64,000 nucleotides of DNA from Planctomycetaceae bacterium (GTDB lineage: Bacteria; Planctomycetota; Planctomycetia; Planctomycetales; Planctomycetaceae), in contig JAWKUA010000011.1 in assembly GCA_041398785.1 (NCBI GenBank), forward strand, positions 124,001 through 188,000, read 5' to 3'. Below the pieces are notes generated by a model. It saw only the letters and a program-made list of their open reading frames with translations, was not told where the DNA came from and did no database searches. Of the stretch, positions 8,426 to 17,315 are shown piece after piece (positions within the stretch are counted from its first letter, which is position 1; the number at the start of each line of letters is the position of its first letter). The position numbers and the translations under genes were made by a program.

Positions 8426-9739
8426 TTAGGCCAGTCCCGTCAGCACGCCGTCGTTGCAGAAGTTTGGGCTGCCGAACGTTTCGATGTGGTGGCCAAAGCC
8501 GTGGGCCAGAGCCATCAGCATTCGGTTGTGCGGCACCGCCGGATACTTCAGCGACCGGCCCATTTTGAAGTCCAGACCGTTGCCCACCATCACAAACGGA
8601 ATGTTGTTCAGTGTGTGGCTGTTGCCCTGTCCCAGTTCATTGCCCCACAGCACCAGCGTGTTGTCCAGCAGGGAACCGGAACCGCCGGGTTCCGGAGTCT
8701 CCGCCAGCCGCTGCACCAGATAAGCCAGTTGCTCGGCGTACCACGTGTTGATCTTCGTCAGCTTTTCGTGAGCCTCCTTGTTCTCGTCCGGCTCGTGAGA
8801 CAGCTCATGATGACCCTCTTCAATTCCCAGCCACGTCATCTTCGGCTGACCGACAGAATTCGTGATCTGAAACGTGGCGACTCGTGAGAAGTCGTTGACG
8901 AAGCTGTTGACAAGCAGATCCATCTGCATTCGCGTGATCTTCGGAATGTTGTCGTTTTCTTCCCGCACGCCCTGTTCCAGTTCCGGAACCGCGTGGCCGG
9001 CGTCGTTTTGTTGGTCCTGCTGAAGCTGTTTCTCCATCGCTCGCACAAACGAAGCGTGTTCTTCCAGCAGACGGCGGTCATCCTGGCTGACGATGGCACT
9101 TAGTTTACGCAGGTCGTCCTGCACATCGTCCAGCACGCTGGTCAGTTGCTCCCGGTCTTTCACCTGCCCGTACATTTTCTTGAACATCTGATAGGGATCA
9201 TCGATCGGTGCCAGCGGTTTGTTGGCTCCCGCGTAGCTCATGCGAGTCCACGTGTCGGCGCGATCGGGAACCATCACGCCGAATTCCAGCGATCCGAAGC
9301 GCGTGCGAGTTTCGTCCCTGGACTGCAGGAAGTTTCTGATTTCCTGGTCGATGGAAATTCCGCTGGCCCAGCCGGCAGGAGTATCGGAACCGCCCTGAAT
9401 GTTGCCGGGAAACAGTTCCGTTCCCGTCAGCAGGCACCCCATGCCGCGCATGTGGTTGTCGCCGTCGCCACGGACCTTGTCGCACAGGCCGTGCAGCACC
9501 AGCATGCGATCCCGGTGCGCCGCCAGCGGTTCCAGAATTCGTTTCAGAGTAAACGATTCGCCTTCTTCGTCCGGCCAGAAATCCCACGGCACGGTCCCAT
9601 TCGGGCTGAACATCACCACCAGCCGCTGCTTGCGAACGGCGCCTGCGGCCGGCGACGCAAAGCTGCTGAGATTGCTGATGAACGGCAGAACGGCGGAGGC
9701 CAGTCCGAGCTGTCGCAGGAATTGTCGGCGAGTTGTCAT
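8426..9739 (-). CDS. DUF1552 domain-containing exported protein
   Basis: Protein of 437 aa with a twin-arginine-like N-terminus (TTRRQFLRQLGLASAVLPFI), so probably folded in the cytoplasm and exported by Tat. The body matches DUF1552: RLVVMFSPNGTVPWDFWPDE, GDGDNHMRGMGCLLTGTELF, GGSDTPAGWASGISIDQEI and LLDNTLVLWGNELGQGNSHT, followed by PFVMVGNG. The reaction of this planctomycete-rich family is unknown; the fold is related to DUF1501/sulfatase-like proteins. It lies 130 bp downstream of the DUF1592 gene on the same strand. This pairing is a recurrent planctomycete arrangement, so the two probably act together in the periplasm. Confidence 0.9.
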   Translation of the reverse strand: MTTRRQFLRQLGLASAVLPFISNLSSFASPAAGAVRKQRLVVMFSPNGTVPWDFWPDEEGESFTLKRILEPLAAHRDRMLVLHGLCDKVRGDGDNHMRGMGCLLTGTELFPGNIQGGSDTPAGWASGISIDQEIRNFLQSRDETRTRFGSLEFGVMVPDRADTWTRMSYAGANKPLAPIDDPYQMFKKMYGQVKDREQLTSVLDDVQDDLRKLSAIVSQDDRRLLEEHASFVRAMEKQLQQDQQNDAGHAVPELEQGVREENDNIPKITRMQMDLLVNSFVNDFSRVATFQITNSVGQPKMTWLGIEEGHHELSHEPDENKEAHEKLTKINTWYAEQLAYLVQRLAETPEPGGSGSLLDNTLVLWGNELGQGNSHTLNNIPFVMVGNGLDFKMGRSLKYPAVPHNRMLMALAHGFGHHIETFGSPNFCNDGVLTGLA

Positions 9740-9869
9740 GGGAAGTCTTTGCTGGATTTGGGTCTTCGAAACTTCACGCGTGTCGCAGCCGGCGTTTCGT
9801 CAGTCGACTCGCGGCCATTCATGAACCTTCGTGAGTCATGATAGTTCAGACGTCGCCTGGCCGATGCGC

Positions 9870-12182
9870 TTAGTGCGTCCCGGCGGTCGGCGTTTCCTGG
9901 TTGCCGGAAGCCACATCGGCAGAATTCTGATGCATCGCGGACCGTACCGCGATCTCCACCATGATCTGCTTCATATTAAAATCCGTGCTCTTAAAGAAGT
10001 CGGCCAATTCCTGAACTGTGTCCGGTCCAAAGGCCAGTATCGGCTGCTGAACCATGTGATGGAAGAGCTGTCGAACAAAGGACCGATGAGTTTCCGGGCT
10101 GTCGACCAGGAAGGCGGCCAGTTCCTTCGCTCCGTGGAATTGCTGGTCTTCTCCCGTTCGATCGCGGTAGTGTCCGGAATCGTCGATGGGCCGATCTTTT
10201 TCGGTCGTTCGAAAACGGCCGACGGCGTCAAATTCTTCCAGAGCGTAACCCAGCGGATTGATCATGTCGTGGCAGTTGGCACACGCCGCCGGGCTGGTTT
10301 GCAGAGTGACTCGTTCGCGAGTTGTCAGTTCGGGATTCAGTTCCGGAGGCAGCGGAGCCACGGCGACCGGCGGCGCCTTGAGGGCTCGACCAAGAATGCC
10401 CCGCGAAACGAAAACGCCCCGATGGATGGGTGAACTGGTTGAGTGATATGCAAAGCCGCTCAGGATGAACGGATGCGAAATGACACCGGATCGGTACTCC
10501 GGTTCGAACGGCACGGAATGAAAGTCGGAGTCACCTGGCAATTCCACGCCGTAGAACTCCGCCAACCGGTGATTCAGCCAGACGTTTTCCGTTGTCAGCA
10601 GTTTTCGAAATCCGTCGGAGTCCGATTCGACGGCTTCCCGCAACAGCAGTTCCAGCGATGTTCGCAGATCAAAGGCAACGTCGGCGGTGAAATCCGGATA
10701 CGCTTCTGTGTCCTTGCTGACGTCGCTCAGACGTTCCAGATTCATCCACGAGCGCAGGAATTCCTGCAGCCGAGTTCGGCTGCGGTAGCTGCTGACCAGC
10801 CGCCATGCCTGGTTGCGAACGGCCTGTTCGTCTGACAGTTCGCCGTTTTCCGCGGCCTGCAGCAACTGAGCGTCGGGAACAGAATTCATCAGGGCGAACG
10901 ACAAACGCGATGCTCTGGCAAACTGATCGTCGGCGCCAGTGACTTCACGATACAGAAAGCGGGGCGACTTCAGCGCCAGCAGCACAACGCGGCGAACGGC
11001 TTCGTCCGGCGTTTCGCTTTTTTCAAACTGAGCCGTCACGTAAGACTGCCGCAGTTCGTCGGTCAGCGGTCGCCGGAAGGCTCGCGTGACAAACGTTTCG
11101 GCAAACTGACGCAGGCGTTCCGGCCGTCCTTCGTCCTCCTTTGTGTTGACGAGCAGTCCCAGCATCCGCTGCACGTCTTCCGCCGCCTCAATCGCCGCGT
11201 AGGTGACGGCTTCATCCCATTCCCTGGACACGTAGGTGCCGCGTTCGTAGCCGCTGCTGCGATCATCGGGAGGGAACGGTGTGTCGATGACCAGAATTGT
11301 CGGGCTGCCTTCGGGCGTCAGGCAGCGTTCGGGAATCGGCTGATCGACTCCGCCGGGCGGACGCCACCAGAGTCCAACCGAAGCAGTCGGCTCCTTGAAT
11401 GTGAACCAGTGCAGCCGGATGGGATACAAACGACCGGACAGCAAAAACAGACGTTCGCGATATTCACGGATGTCACCCGATTTCACCCAGGCGTCAATCA
11501 GCGGCGTATCGGTGTCGTTGACGAACAGCCGGCCGCCGTTTTCCGTTTTCAGAACGAAGTCGTACCAGCCGGTTTCATCAACGATCAGCGAACCCTGCCA
11601 TCGAACTGAAAACTCTTCGTTGCCGGGAATCTGTTCGGCATCGGGAGTTCCTTCGCCGAAGTTGAAATCCACGACCGGATCAATTCGGTCGAACGCCTGT
11701 TCGTCGTTCCTGAAGTGACGCGACTTGTAGTACTGCGCAGCCAGCCCGTGTTTGTCGCCGGGCTGGGCGGTCCACGAAAAGCTGGCCGCGACATCAGCGA
11801 CCGTGTTGCGATACTGCGAGACCGTCAGCCGGCTGAGAGCAATCTGCGGAGGATGGATGCGAGCCTGGGCTTCGGGCGAATAGAACGCCTGCTGCATCCA
11901 CCTGGCGACGACTTCGGCATCTTCACCGGTACACATTTCCGGTTCGCCTTCGGGCATGGTTTCGGAAATGACCTGCGCCAGTTCGAAATTCGACTTGTCG
12001 CCAAAGATTGGTTTTGGGCAAAGATCGACGACACCCTCACCGCGTTCGCCATGACAGGATACGCACCGCTCCGCAAAGATCTCCGCGCCTCGCTGCAGGT
12101 CGTTATCCGCGGCAGCCGGTTCGTCCGCCGACAACCGAGTACACCCGGCGGCAACCAGAATGAGAATCAGGCGCAGTGGCAT
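9870..12182 (-). CDS. DUF1592/DUF1588/DUF1585 exported cytochrome-type protein with PA14-like domain
   Basis: Large exported protein (~770 aa). The start at 12182 gives MPLRLILILVAAGC, a signal with a possible lipobox cysteine; the longer upstream frame has no signal. Next come a haem-c motif CVSCHGERGEGVVDLCPKP (CxxCH), a DUF1587-like SRLTVSQYRNTVADV, a PA14-like module (residues ~140-290, WYDFVLKTENGGRLFVND), DUF1592 (FVTRAFRRPLTDELRQSY and LALKSPRFLYREV), DUF1588 (RGVFVSRGILGRALKAPPVA) and DUF1585 at the C-terminus, which includes CANCHDMINPLGYALEEFDA. Function is unknown; c-type haem and a PA14 lectin-like module suggest oxidative attack on carbohydrate. Operon with the DUF1552 gene downstream. 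Confidence 0.9.
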   Translation of the reverse strand: MPLRLILILVAAGCTRLSADEPAAADNDLQRGAEIFAERCVSCHGERGEGVVDLCPKPIFGDKSNFELAQVISETMPEGEPEMCTGEDAEVVARWMQQAFYSPEAQARIHPPQIALSRLTVSQYRNTVADVAASFSWTAQPGDKHGLAAQYYKSRHFRNDEQAFDRIDPVVDFNFGEGTPDAEQIPGNEEFSVRWQGSLIVDETGWYDFVLKTENGGRLFVNDTDTPLIDAWVKSGDIREYRERLFLLSGRLYPIRLHWFTFKEPTASVGLWWRPPGGVDQPIPERCLTPEGSPTILVIDTPFPPDDRSSGYERGTYVSREWDEAVTYAAIEAAEDVQRMLGLLVNTKEDEGRPERLRQFAETFVTRAFRRPLTDELRQSYVTAQFEKSETPDEAVRRVVLLALKSPRFLYREVTGADDQFARASRLSFALMNSVPDAQLLQAAENGELSDEQAVRNQAWRLVSSYRSRTRLQEFLRSWMNLERLSDVSKDTEAYPDFTADVAFDLRTSLELLLREAVESDSDGFRKLLTTENVWLNHRLAEFYGVELPGDSDFHSVPFEPEYRSGVISHPFILSGFAYHSTSSPIHRGVFVSRGILGRALKAPPVAVAPLPPELNPELTTRERVTLQTSPAACANCHDMINPLGYALEEFDAVGRFRTTEKDRPIDDSGHYRDRTGEDQQFHGAKELAAFLVDSPETHRSFVRQLFHHMVQQPILAFGPDTVQELADFFKSTDFNMKQIMVEIAVRSAMHQNSADVASGNQETPTAGTH

Positions 12183-12770
12183 CAGTACAGTCGTGAGATG
12201 AAGGTGATGGGAATTCAATGCCGTTTGCCGCGAAGTCAATTCTTCTCGCAGCGACAGTTTGTGGCAGTGAGGAGTGCCAGGCGGGAACGACGAATGACTC
12301 GCCGCAGGAAGCATTTTATCCGCCACCTGGGGACGCGGCAATAATTCGCAATTGTGAGACATCGCTTTCACGAATGGTGCCGCGGTTGTTGCCGGTCGCT
12401 CGGAAAACCACTCTCGGCGCGGCGCTGGCTGCGCGAACGGTGGAAATGGCGACCGGGCACTCTATAGTGACCGCCCCGGTGCAGGTTGCATCGGGGCGGA
12501 CGTCCGCTATACCGCGAGCGGGGCAGAATGAGACATTCGGGCTCGCGGGAGCAAGTAGAGCGAAAAGTATCGGCGTCCGCCGCGGCCAGTATGAATCAGA
12601 TTTTCCGTCGCGGACGATGTCACGAGTCTGAGTTGGCGCACCGTTTCGGGACTCGCGATCTCATACCGGGACACGCGGTCTCGTCCACGACGGCCGCTGG
12701 CGGGAACCGACTCGCCGGACGCCCGAACCGGCATCGCAGTTTTCATTGTTATCGCAACAAGGGACGAAAC
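12183..12770. other. Intergenic region, no clear feature
   Basis: About 590 bp between the divergent DUF1592 and hemQ genes. The open frames here are low-quality readings on both strands and none has family character. TTGCAT (12485-12490), a 16-nt spacer and TATACC could be a weak promoter for hemQ, but I cannot support it further. Confidence 0.3.
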
Positions 12771-13610
12771 GTGAATCGACCTCACGGAAACAGCAGTCTT
12801 CCCGAACCGACAGTCCGAATGGCCGAAGGCTGGCATTGCCTGCACATTTACTACGCGATCGATCAGGCGGCGCTGCAGCGAGTTGAACCGGCCGATCGTG
12901 CTCACGGGCGAGCCGACGTGATCCGAATTCTGGACCCGTCGGGCGAACATGCACCCGAGCGGCTGCAGGTCTCCGTCGTGTCCGGTCATCGCGCCGATCT
13001 GGGAATCATGATGATGGACCCGGATCCGCTGAAGATCGATTCGGTGCGGCAGAGGCTTCGATCCACGGCACTCGGAGCAGCCCTGAAGCCCGTGTACTCG
13101 TTCGTTTCAATCACCGAGATTTCCGAATACGTGCCGTCCGTCGAACAATACGCGGAACGTCTGCAGCGGGAAGGCACGGGACCGGACGATCCCGCGTTTC
13201 AGGCGAAAGTCAGCGCCTACGAACAGCGACTGCCGATGATGAATCGCCAGCGGTTGTATCCGGAAATTCCGCCGTTTCCCGTGATCACCTTCTATCCGAT
13301 GAACAAGGCACGGCATCCGCTGGCCAACTGGTACATGGCTCCCTTCAGCGAACGCAGCAATATGATGGCGGAACACGCCACATCCGGCATCCGATTCGCC
13401 GGCCGCGTGTCGCAGCTCATCACGGCGTCCACCGGATTCGACGACTGGGAATGGGGCGTGACTCTGTGGAGCCGATCGCCGGAGCACATCAAGGAAATCG
13501 TGTACAGCATGAGGTTCGACAAAGCGTCAGCGAAGTACGCGGAATTCGGTTCGTTCTACCTCAGCTACGCAATGGCCGCCGAAGATGCGCTGGCGCACCT
13601 GCTGGTTTAG
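12771..13610 (+). CDS. hemQ: Coproheme decarboxylase / chlorite-dismutase family protein
   Basis: Last enzyme of the coproporphyrin-dependent haem pathway: it oxidatively decarboxylates coproheme to haem b using peroxide. The C-terminal half is typical: NWYMAPFSERSNMMAEHATS supplies the reactive Tyr (WYM) and the axial His (EH), then RFAGRVSQLITASTGFDDW and EWGVTLWSRSPEHIKEIVYS, closing with RFDKASAKYAEFGSFYLSYA. I chose the GTG at 12771 because AGGGA precedes it by 7 nt; the longer upstream frame is Arg/Ser-rich and lacks family character. The partner ferrochelatase is at 31179-32207. Confidence 0.88.
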   Translation: MNRPHGNSSLPEPTVRMAEGWHCLHIYYAIDQAALQRVEPADRAHGRADVIRILDPSGEHAPERLQVSVVSGHRADLGIMMMDPDPLKIDSVRQRLRSTALGAALKPVYSFVSITEISEYVPSVEQYAERLQREGTGPDDPAFQAKVSAYEQRLPMMNRQRLYPEIPPFPVITFYPMNKARHPLANWYMAPFSERSNMMAEHATSGIRFAGRVSQLITASTGFDDWEWGVTLWSRSPEHIKEIVYSMRFDKASAKYAEFGSFYLSYAMAAEDALAHLLV

Positions 13611-13741
13611 TATTTTTGAGAGATTACCAACCCGGCGCAGGTCGGTTGGCAGCGTTCCGGGAAATCAGCGTCGCGGATTGTTCTGCGGTCCGGCGCCGGA
13701 TTGGCGGGCGGTCCGCGTCAAAACGCGTCGGTGCCTGACGT

Positions 13742-14710
13742 ATGACAAGCTCTGACACTTCATCGTCGTCTTCCACATCGCTGATGACCTGGCTGCGGCT
13801 GATGCGTCTGCCGACCGTGTTCACGGCGCTGGCCGACATCCTGTGCGGCTTCCTTGTCAGCAGCGCCGTCGGTGGCGGCATGAGCGTCGGTGAAGTACTT
13901 GCAAAGCCGGAACTCTGGTGCCTGCTGGCAGCCAGCGCCGGTTTGTATCTGGGCGGCATGGTGCTGAACGACGTGTTCGACGCCCGGCTTGATGCCGTCG
14001 AACGGCCCGAACGCCCCATTCCTTCCGGACGCATTTCCGTCAGGACCGCCGCCGTGTTTGGAGCCTCGCTGCTGGTCACCGGTGTTGTGTTCGCATGGCT
14101 GTCCGGTCATCTGGCCGAAACGGGAACAGGCGGTCTGAATGTTGCCGTGTTGCTGGCCATCGCGGTCGTCGCGTACGACGGACTGCTGAAACCGACGGTG
14201 CTGGGACCGCTCGGGATGGGCACGTGCCGATTTCTGAATGTCCTGCTGGGAGCCTCCGCAAGCGGCGTCTGGCCCGATCATCTGAAGGGACCACAGTTCG
14301 ATGTCGCTCTGGCGCTGGGCGTCTACATCACGGGAGTCACATTTTTCGCGCGGAACGAAGCCGGTGGCGCGTCGCGCGTTTCGATGAGCCTTGCCATGGG
14401 GCTGATGCTGGCGGGAATTGCCGTTGACGTTCGGCTTGTCCGGACCGGCGACTTCCCGGAGTCTGTCGTCACCGGAACACTGATCGCTCTGGGTTTGGTC
14501 GCCGCCAACGTGGTGATTCGCTGCAGTCGCGCGATTCGCAGTCTTCGGCCGAAGCTGGTGCAGAAAACGGTCGGGCTGCTGCTGCTTTCGATCATCTTTC
14601 TGGACGCGGCGATGGTATTCTGTGTCACGGGCGATGCGTCGCTGGCGTCGCTGGTCGTGTTCCTGGTGGTTCCGGCGACACTCATGAAACGCGCAATCCC
14701 GCTGTCATAG
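13742..14710 (+). CDS. UbiA-family prenyltransferase (EboC-like)
   Basis: Integral membrane protein of 322 aa with about eight hydrophobic helices. The UbiA prenyl-diphosphate site is seen as LNDVFDARLDAVERPERPIP (NDxxDxxxD with RPxRPIPSG). The second aspartate motif is weaker: VVAYDGLLKP, with one Asp. This pattern and the N-terminal LRLMRLPTVFTALADILCGF resemble EboC-like members rather than quinone-pathway UbiA/MenA. No other ebo genes are next to it, so the prenyl acceptor is unknown. The 172-aa membrane protein begins 12 nt downstream, suggesting co-transcription. Confidence 0.85.
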   Translation: MTSSDTSSSSSTSLMTWLRLMRLPTVFTALADILCGFLVSSAVGGGMSVGEVLAKPELWCLLAASAGLYLGGMVLNDVFDARLDAVERPERPIPSGRISVRTAAVFGASLLVTGVVFAWLSGHLAETGTGGLNVAVLLAIAVVAYDGLLKPTVLGPLGMGTCRFLNVLLGASASGVWPDHLKGPQFDVALALGVYITGVTFFARNEAGGASRVSMSLAMGLMLAGIAVDVRLVRTGDFPESVVTGTLIALGLVAANVVIRCSRAIRSLRPKLVQKTVGLLLLSIIFLDAAMVFCVTGDASLASLVVFLVVPATLMKRAIPLS

Positions 14711-14721
14711 TCAAAGCCGTC

Positions 14722-15240
14722 ATGATTTCGTCATCAACCGACAACCCGGACACATTGCTGGAACGGGAACACAATCCGTATCTGGCACCGGAACGGCTGC
14801 ATGAACCGGCCCCGCTGCCGAAACAGTTCTACGCTCGAAAGGTTTTCCTGATTCTTGTCGGCGTGATGCTGCTGACGATTGTCGGCGGAACCATTGCCGC
14901 CCACATTGATATCGAAAGCATCATCGTCAGCGGCGCGATTGTCTCCCTGCTGGGGATTTCGATTGCGGTGCTGGCCATGCGGGTGCGGCGCTGGACCGGC
15001 GTCATGTTCGGGCTCAGCGGGCCGGCGATTACCCTTTTCTGCTTTCTTTTGATCAATATTCAGGAATGGAGCCCCGGAGATGCGCAGGTTCCCGTGTCCC
15101 GCATTGTGACGGTGTACGCCGCCGTCGCGATCGTACTGGGGATTGCTGCGTTCGTAACCCCCGACGACCACAGCGTGTTCGGCGACCAATCCAGCGCCGA
15201 CGCGGACAGCGCACACCAGAACAGACCGCCGACTGTGTAA
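14722..15240 (+). CDS. Hypothetical membrane protein
   Basis: A 172-aa protein with about four hydrophobic segments (residues ~40-62, 68-88, 94-115 and 128-146) and polar ends. The N-terminal HNPYLAPERLHEP is a short NPY-type sequence that I associate with small planctomycete membrane proteins. No enzymatic motif is visible. It begins 12 nt after the UbiA-family gene and is probably translated from the same transcript. Confidence 0.75.
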   Translation: MISSSTDNPDTLLEREHNPYLAPERLHEPAPLPKQFYARKVFLILVGVMLLTIVGGTIAAHIDIESIIVSGAIVSLLGISIAVLAMRVRRWTGVMFGLSGPAITLFCFLLINIQEWSPGDAQVPVSRIVTVYAAVAIVLGIAAFVTPDDHSVFGDQSSADADSAHQNRPPTV

Positions 15241-15259
15241 AATCCTTCGGAGCACTGAC

Positions 15260-16297
15260 ATGCGAACCGACACCCCGGTGAAAACGGCGTCCGGCACTTT
15301 TCGACCGCCGATTCCGTTCGGCTCACGACGCGGATCAGCGGATTCCTCGCGCCGGCATCAGCCCGCTGTCGTTGCCGTATTTTTCAGCCTGTTATCAGCC
15401 ATCGCGGGAGCGACTCCGGCGGACTGTAACGAAGCGGTGGAACCACGGTTTTCCGTCACGATGGATTCGGACGGCATTCTGGTTCAGGAAAACGACCGAC
15501 CCGTCCTGCGCTATCAGACAGCCGTCCAATCGAAGGACGGTCGGTGGCCGCGCAATAACTATGTGCATCCCGTGTACGATCTTGACGGCAACGTCATTAC
15601 CGAAGATTTCCCGGTAGACCACGGTCACCATCGCGGCATTTTCTGGGCCTGGCACCAGGTGCTGGTCGACGGCAAACCGATGGGAGATTCGTGGGTTTGC
15701 GAAGACTTCGAGTGGGATCTGGAATCGCGCGCCGCGAAGCTCGATCACGACAAGGTCACGCTGTCAGCCGCCGTTCTGTGGAAGTCACCGGCGCTGGTTG
15801 ACGACGACGGCCGGCAGGTTCCCTTCGTGCGTGAAGCGACCACGATCACTGTCCATGCTCAGAAGGACGAACGGCGATTTGTCGACTTCCGCATTACCCT
15901 GCAGCCGCTGTTCGACGACGTGCAGATCGGCGGGTCGCCGGACGAAAAGGGCTACGGCGGCTTTTCGCCCCGCATCCGGTTGTCGGACCGTACAACGTTT
16001 GTCGGCCCCGCCGGCGAAGTCGAACCGCAAATCACGTCGATTGAAGCCGGCCCGTGGATGGACATCGCCAGCGACCAGGGAGGTGTCACGATGGTCTCAC
16101 ATTCCGGCAATCCGGGATTTCCGGAACCGTGGATTCTTCGTCGCGAGTCAAGCATGCAGAACGCAGCGTGGCCCGGTCGCGAACCCGTGCGGCTGTCGAA
16201 GGACCACCCGCCGACTCTGCGTTATCGCCTGGTGATTCATCGCGGTCCGGCAAGTTACGAACAGCTGCGTAATGGCACGAAGATTTCGAAAAACTGA
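15260..16297 (+). CDS. DUF6807 (PmoA-like) family exported protein
   Basis: A 345-aa protein with a long N-terminus including a hydrophobic stretch (PAVVAVFFSLLSAIAGATPA) that fits a signal peptide. The mature part matches the planctomycete family often labelled PmoA or DUF6807: NYVHPVYDLDGNVITEDFPV, DHGHHRGIFWAWHQV, DEKGYGGFSPRIRL and a C-terminal LRYRLVIHRG. The DHGHHRG cluster could bind metal, but no activity is established that I can rely on. The PmoA name does not imply methane oxidation. It follows the membrane-protein gene by 19 nt and may be the last gene of that operon. Confidence 0.8.
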   Translation: MRTDTPVKTASGTFRPPIPFGSRRGSADSSRRHQPAVVAVFFSLLSAIAGATPADCNEAVEPRFSVTMDSDGILVQENDRPVLRYQTAVQSKDGRWPRNNYVHPVYDLDGNVITEDFPVDHGHHRGIFWAWHQVLVDGKPMGDSWVCEDFEWDLESRAAKLDHDKVTLSAAVLWKSPALVDDDGRQVPFVREATTITVHAQKDERRFVDFRITLQPLFDDVQIGGSPDEKGYGGFSPRIRLSDRTTFVGPAGEVEPQITSIEAGPWMDIASDQGGVTMVSHSGNPGFPEPWILRRESSMQNAAWPGREPVRLSKDHPPTLRYRLVIHRGPASYEQLRNGTKISKN

Positions 16298-16370
16298 CAT
16301 CGCGGTGACACCACGCCGCAGCTGGCTACCTCGGGCGGCCCGCGCTCTCCCTCCACAGCATCTGCATTCC

Positions 16371-16628
16371 ACCTCTCCCAGGCGAAGCCCGACCGGGAGG
16401 GTCGAGCACGCGAAGGATGCTCGGGAGAGGACCGAGTGCAATCGACGCGGTGACAATACAGCACGATCAACGCGTCGTGCCCTCCCCGAACTTGCTTCGC
16501 TGTTCGACCCCTCCTGATGGCCTTCGGCCGGGAGGGTGCATAGGAAACTGCGCGTGCGGCGCGTCCACCTCTCCCAGGCGAAGCCGTCCGGGAGAGGTCG
16601 AGCACGCGAAGCGATGCTCGGGAGAGGG
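16371..16628. repeat. Cluster of dispersed hairpin repeats
   Basis: Two copies of a ~60-bp unit, ACCTCTCCCAGGCGAAGCC to CTCGGGAGAGG, lie at 16371-16430 and 16567-16628. The ends of each unit are complementary, so each can fold. Between them, at about 16508-16537, is a further CCTCC..CTTCGGCCGGGAGG hairpin. They fill the space between the convergent DUF6807 and DUF456 genes and may serve as bidirectional terminators. Confidence 0.75.
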
Positions 16629-16639
16629 CCGAGCGGTGC

Positions 16640-17165
16640 TTACAGCCAGAGACTGATGAGCTGAAAGGTGAAGATTGCAACACCGACTGCCAGCTTGGCG
16701 AACAGTCCGATCATGCGACCGGTCATCGGGCGGCCGATCTGGGAACGCTGTTCGATGGCGGTGCCTTCCAGGCTTCTCCCAGCCACGCTCCCGAAACGCA
16801 TCGACTGCGGCTCCCAGCACTGCTCCCAGAGCCGTGCCGATCACCGGAATCGGAATCAGAAACGTTCCCGCCACGCTGCCGCCGATCGACAGAATGAACG
16901 ACAGCAGCATGGCTCGCCGGCTTGCTCCGAGCCTTGCGGCTTTAACGGAACCGGTAAACGCTTCCAGAACTTCACCGACACTCGCCATCAAGATGACGAC
17001 CAGCAGTGTGCTCCAGTCGGGGCCGCCGTCAGGCTGGCCGGCCACCAGCAGGAACACGCACAGCGACAGAACCATCAGCCAGTTGCCGGGCAGCATCAGC
17101 AGGTTAATCGATACGCCGACGGCATTGACCAGCGTCAGAATCGTTGCGGCAATCCAGTAAATCAT
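16640..17165 (-). pseudogene. DUF456 family membrane protein, two frameshifts
   Basis: Small integral membrane protein of the DUF456 family. The start is intact (MIYWIAATILTLVNAVGVSI, then MLPGNWLMVLSLCVFLL and VVILMASVGEVLEAFTGSVK, GTFLIPIPVIGTALGAVLG). After GAAVDAF the frame fails; the next frame gives GAWLGEAWK and the third gives GTAIEQRSQIGRPMTGRMIG then LFAKLAVGVAIFTFQLISLW, ending at TAA 16640-16642. Both breaks, ~30 nt apart, need one extra base, in GGG and GG runs. Read through, the protein would have a normal length and end. Function unknown. Confidence 0.7.
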
Positions 17166-17315
17166 TCTTCAAACCGCTGTTGGGGAATGCAGCTTTTTGA
17201 ATGTCAGCGAACTGCGAAAACGGCACAAGCGTTGTGCGGATCAAAGTTCCAGGCGGAGTTTCCGCGGAAATTTCCCGGCCGCGATCCGTGCTTCCCGGGC
17301 CGCAGTTGTGAATCG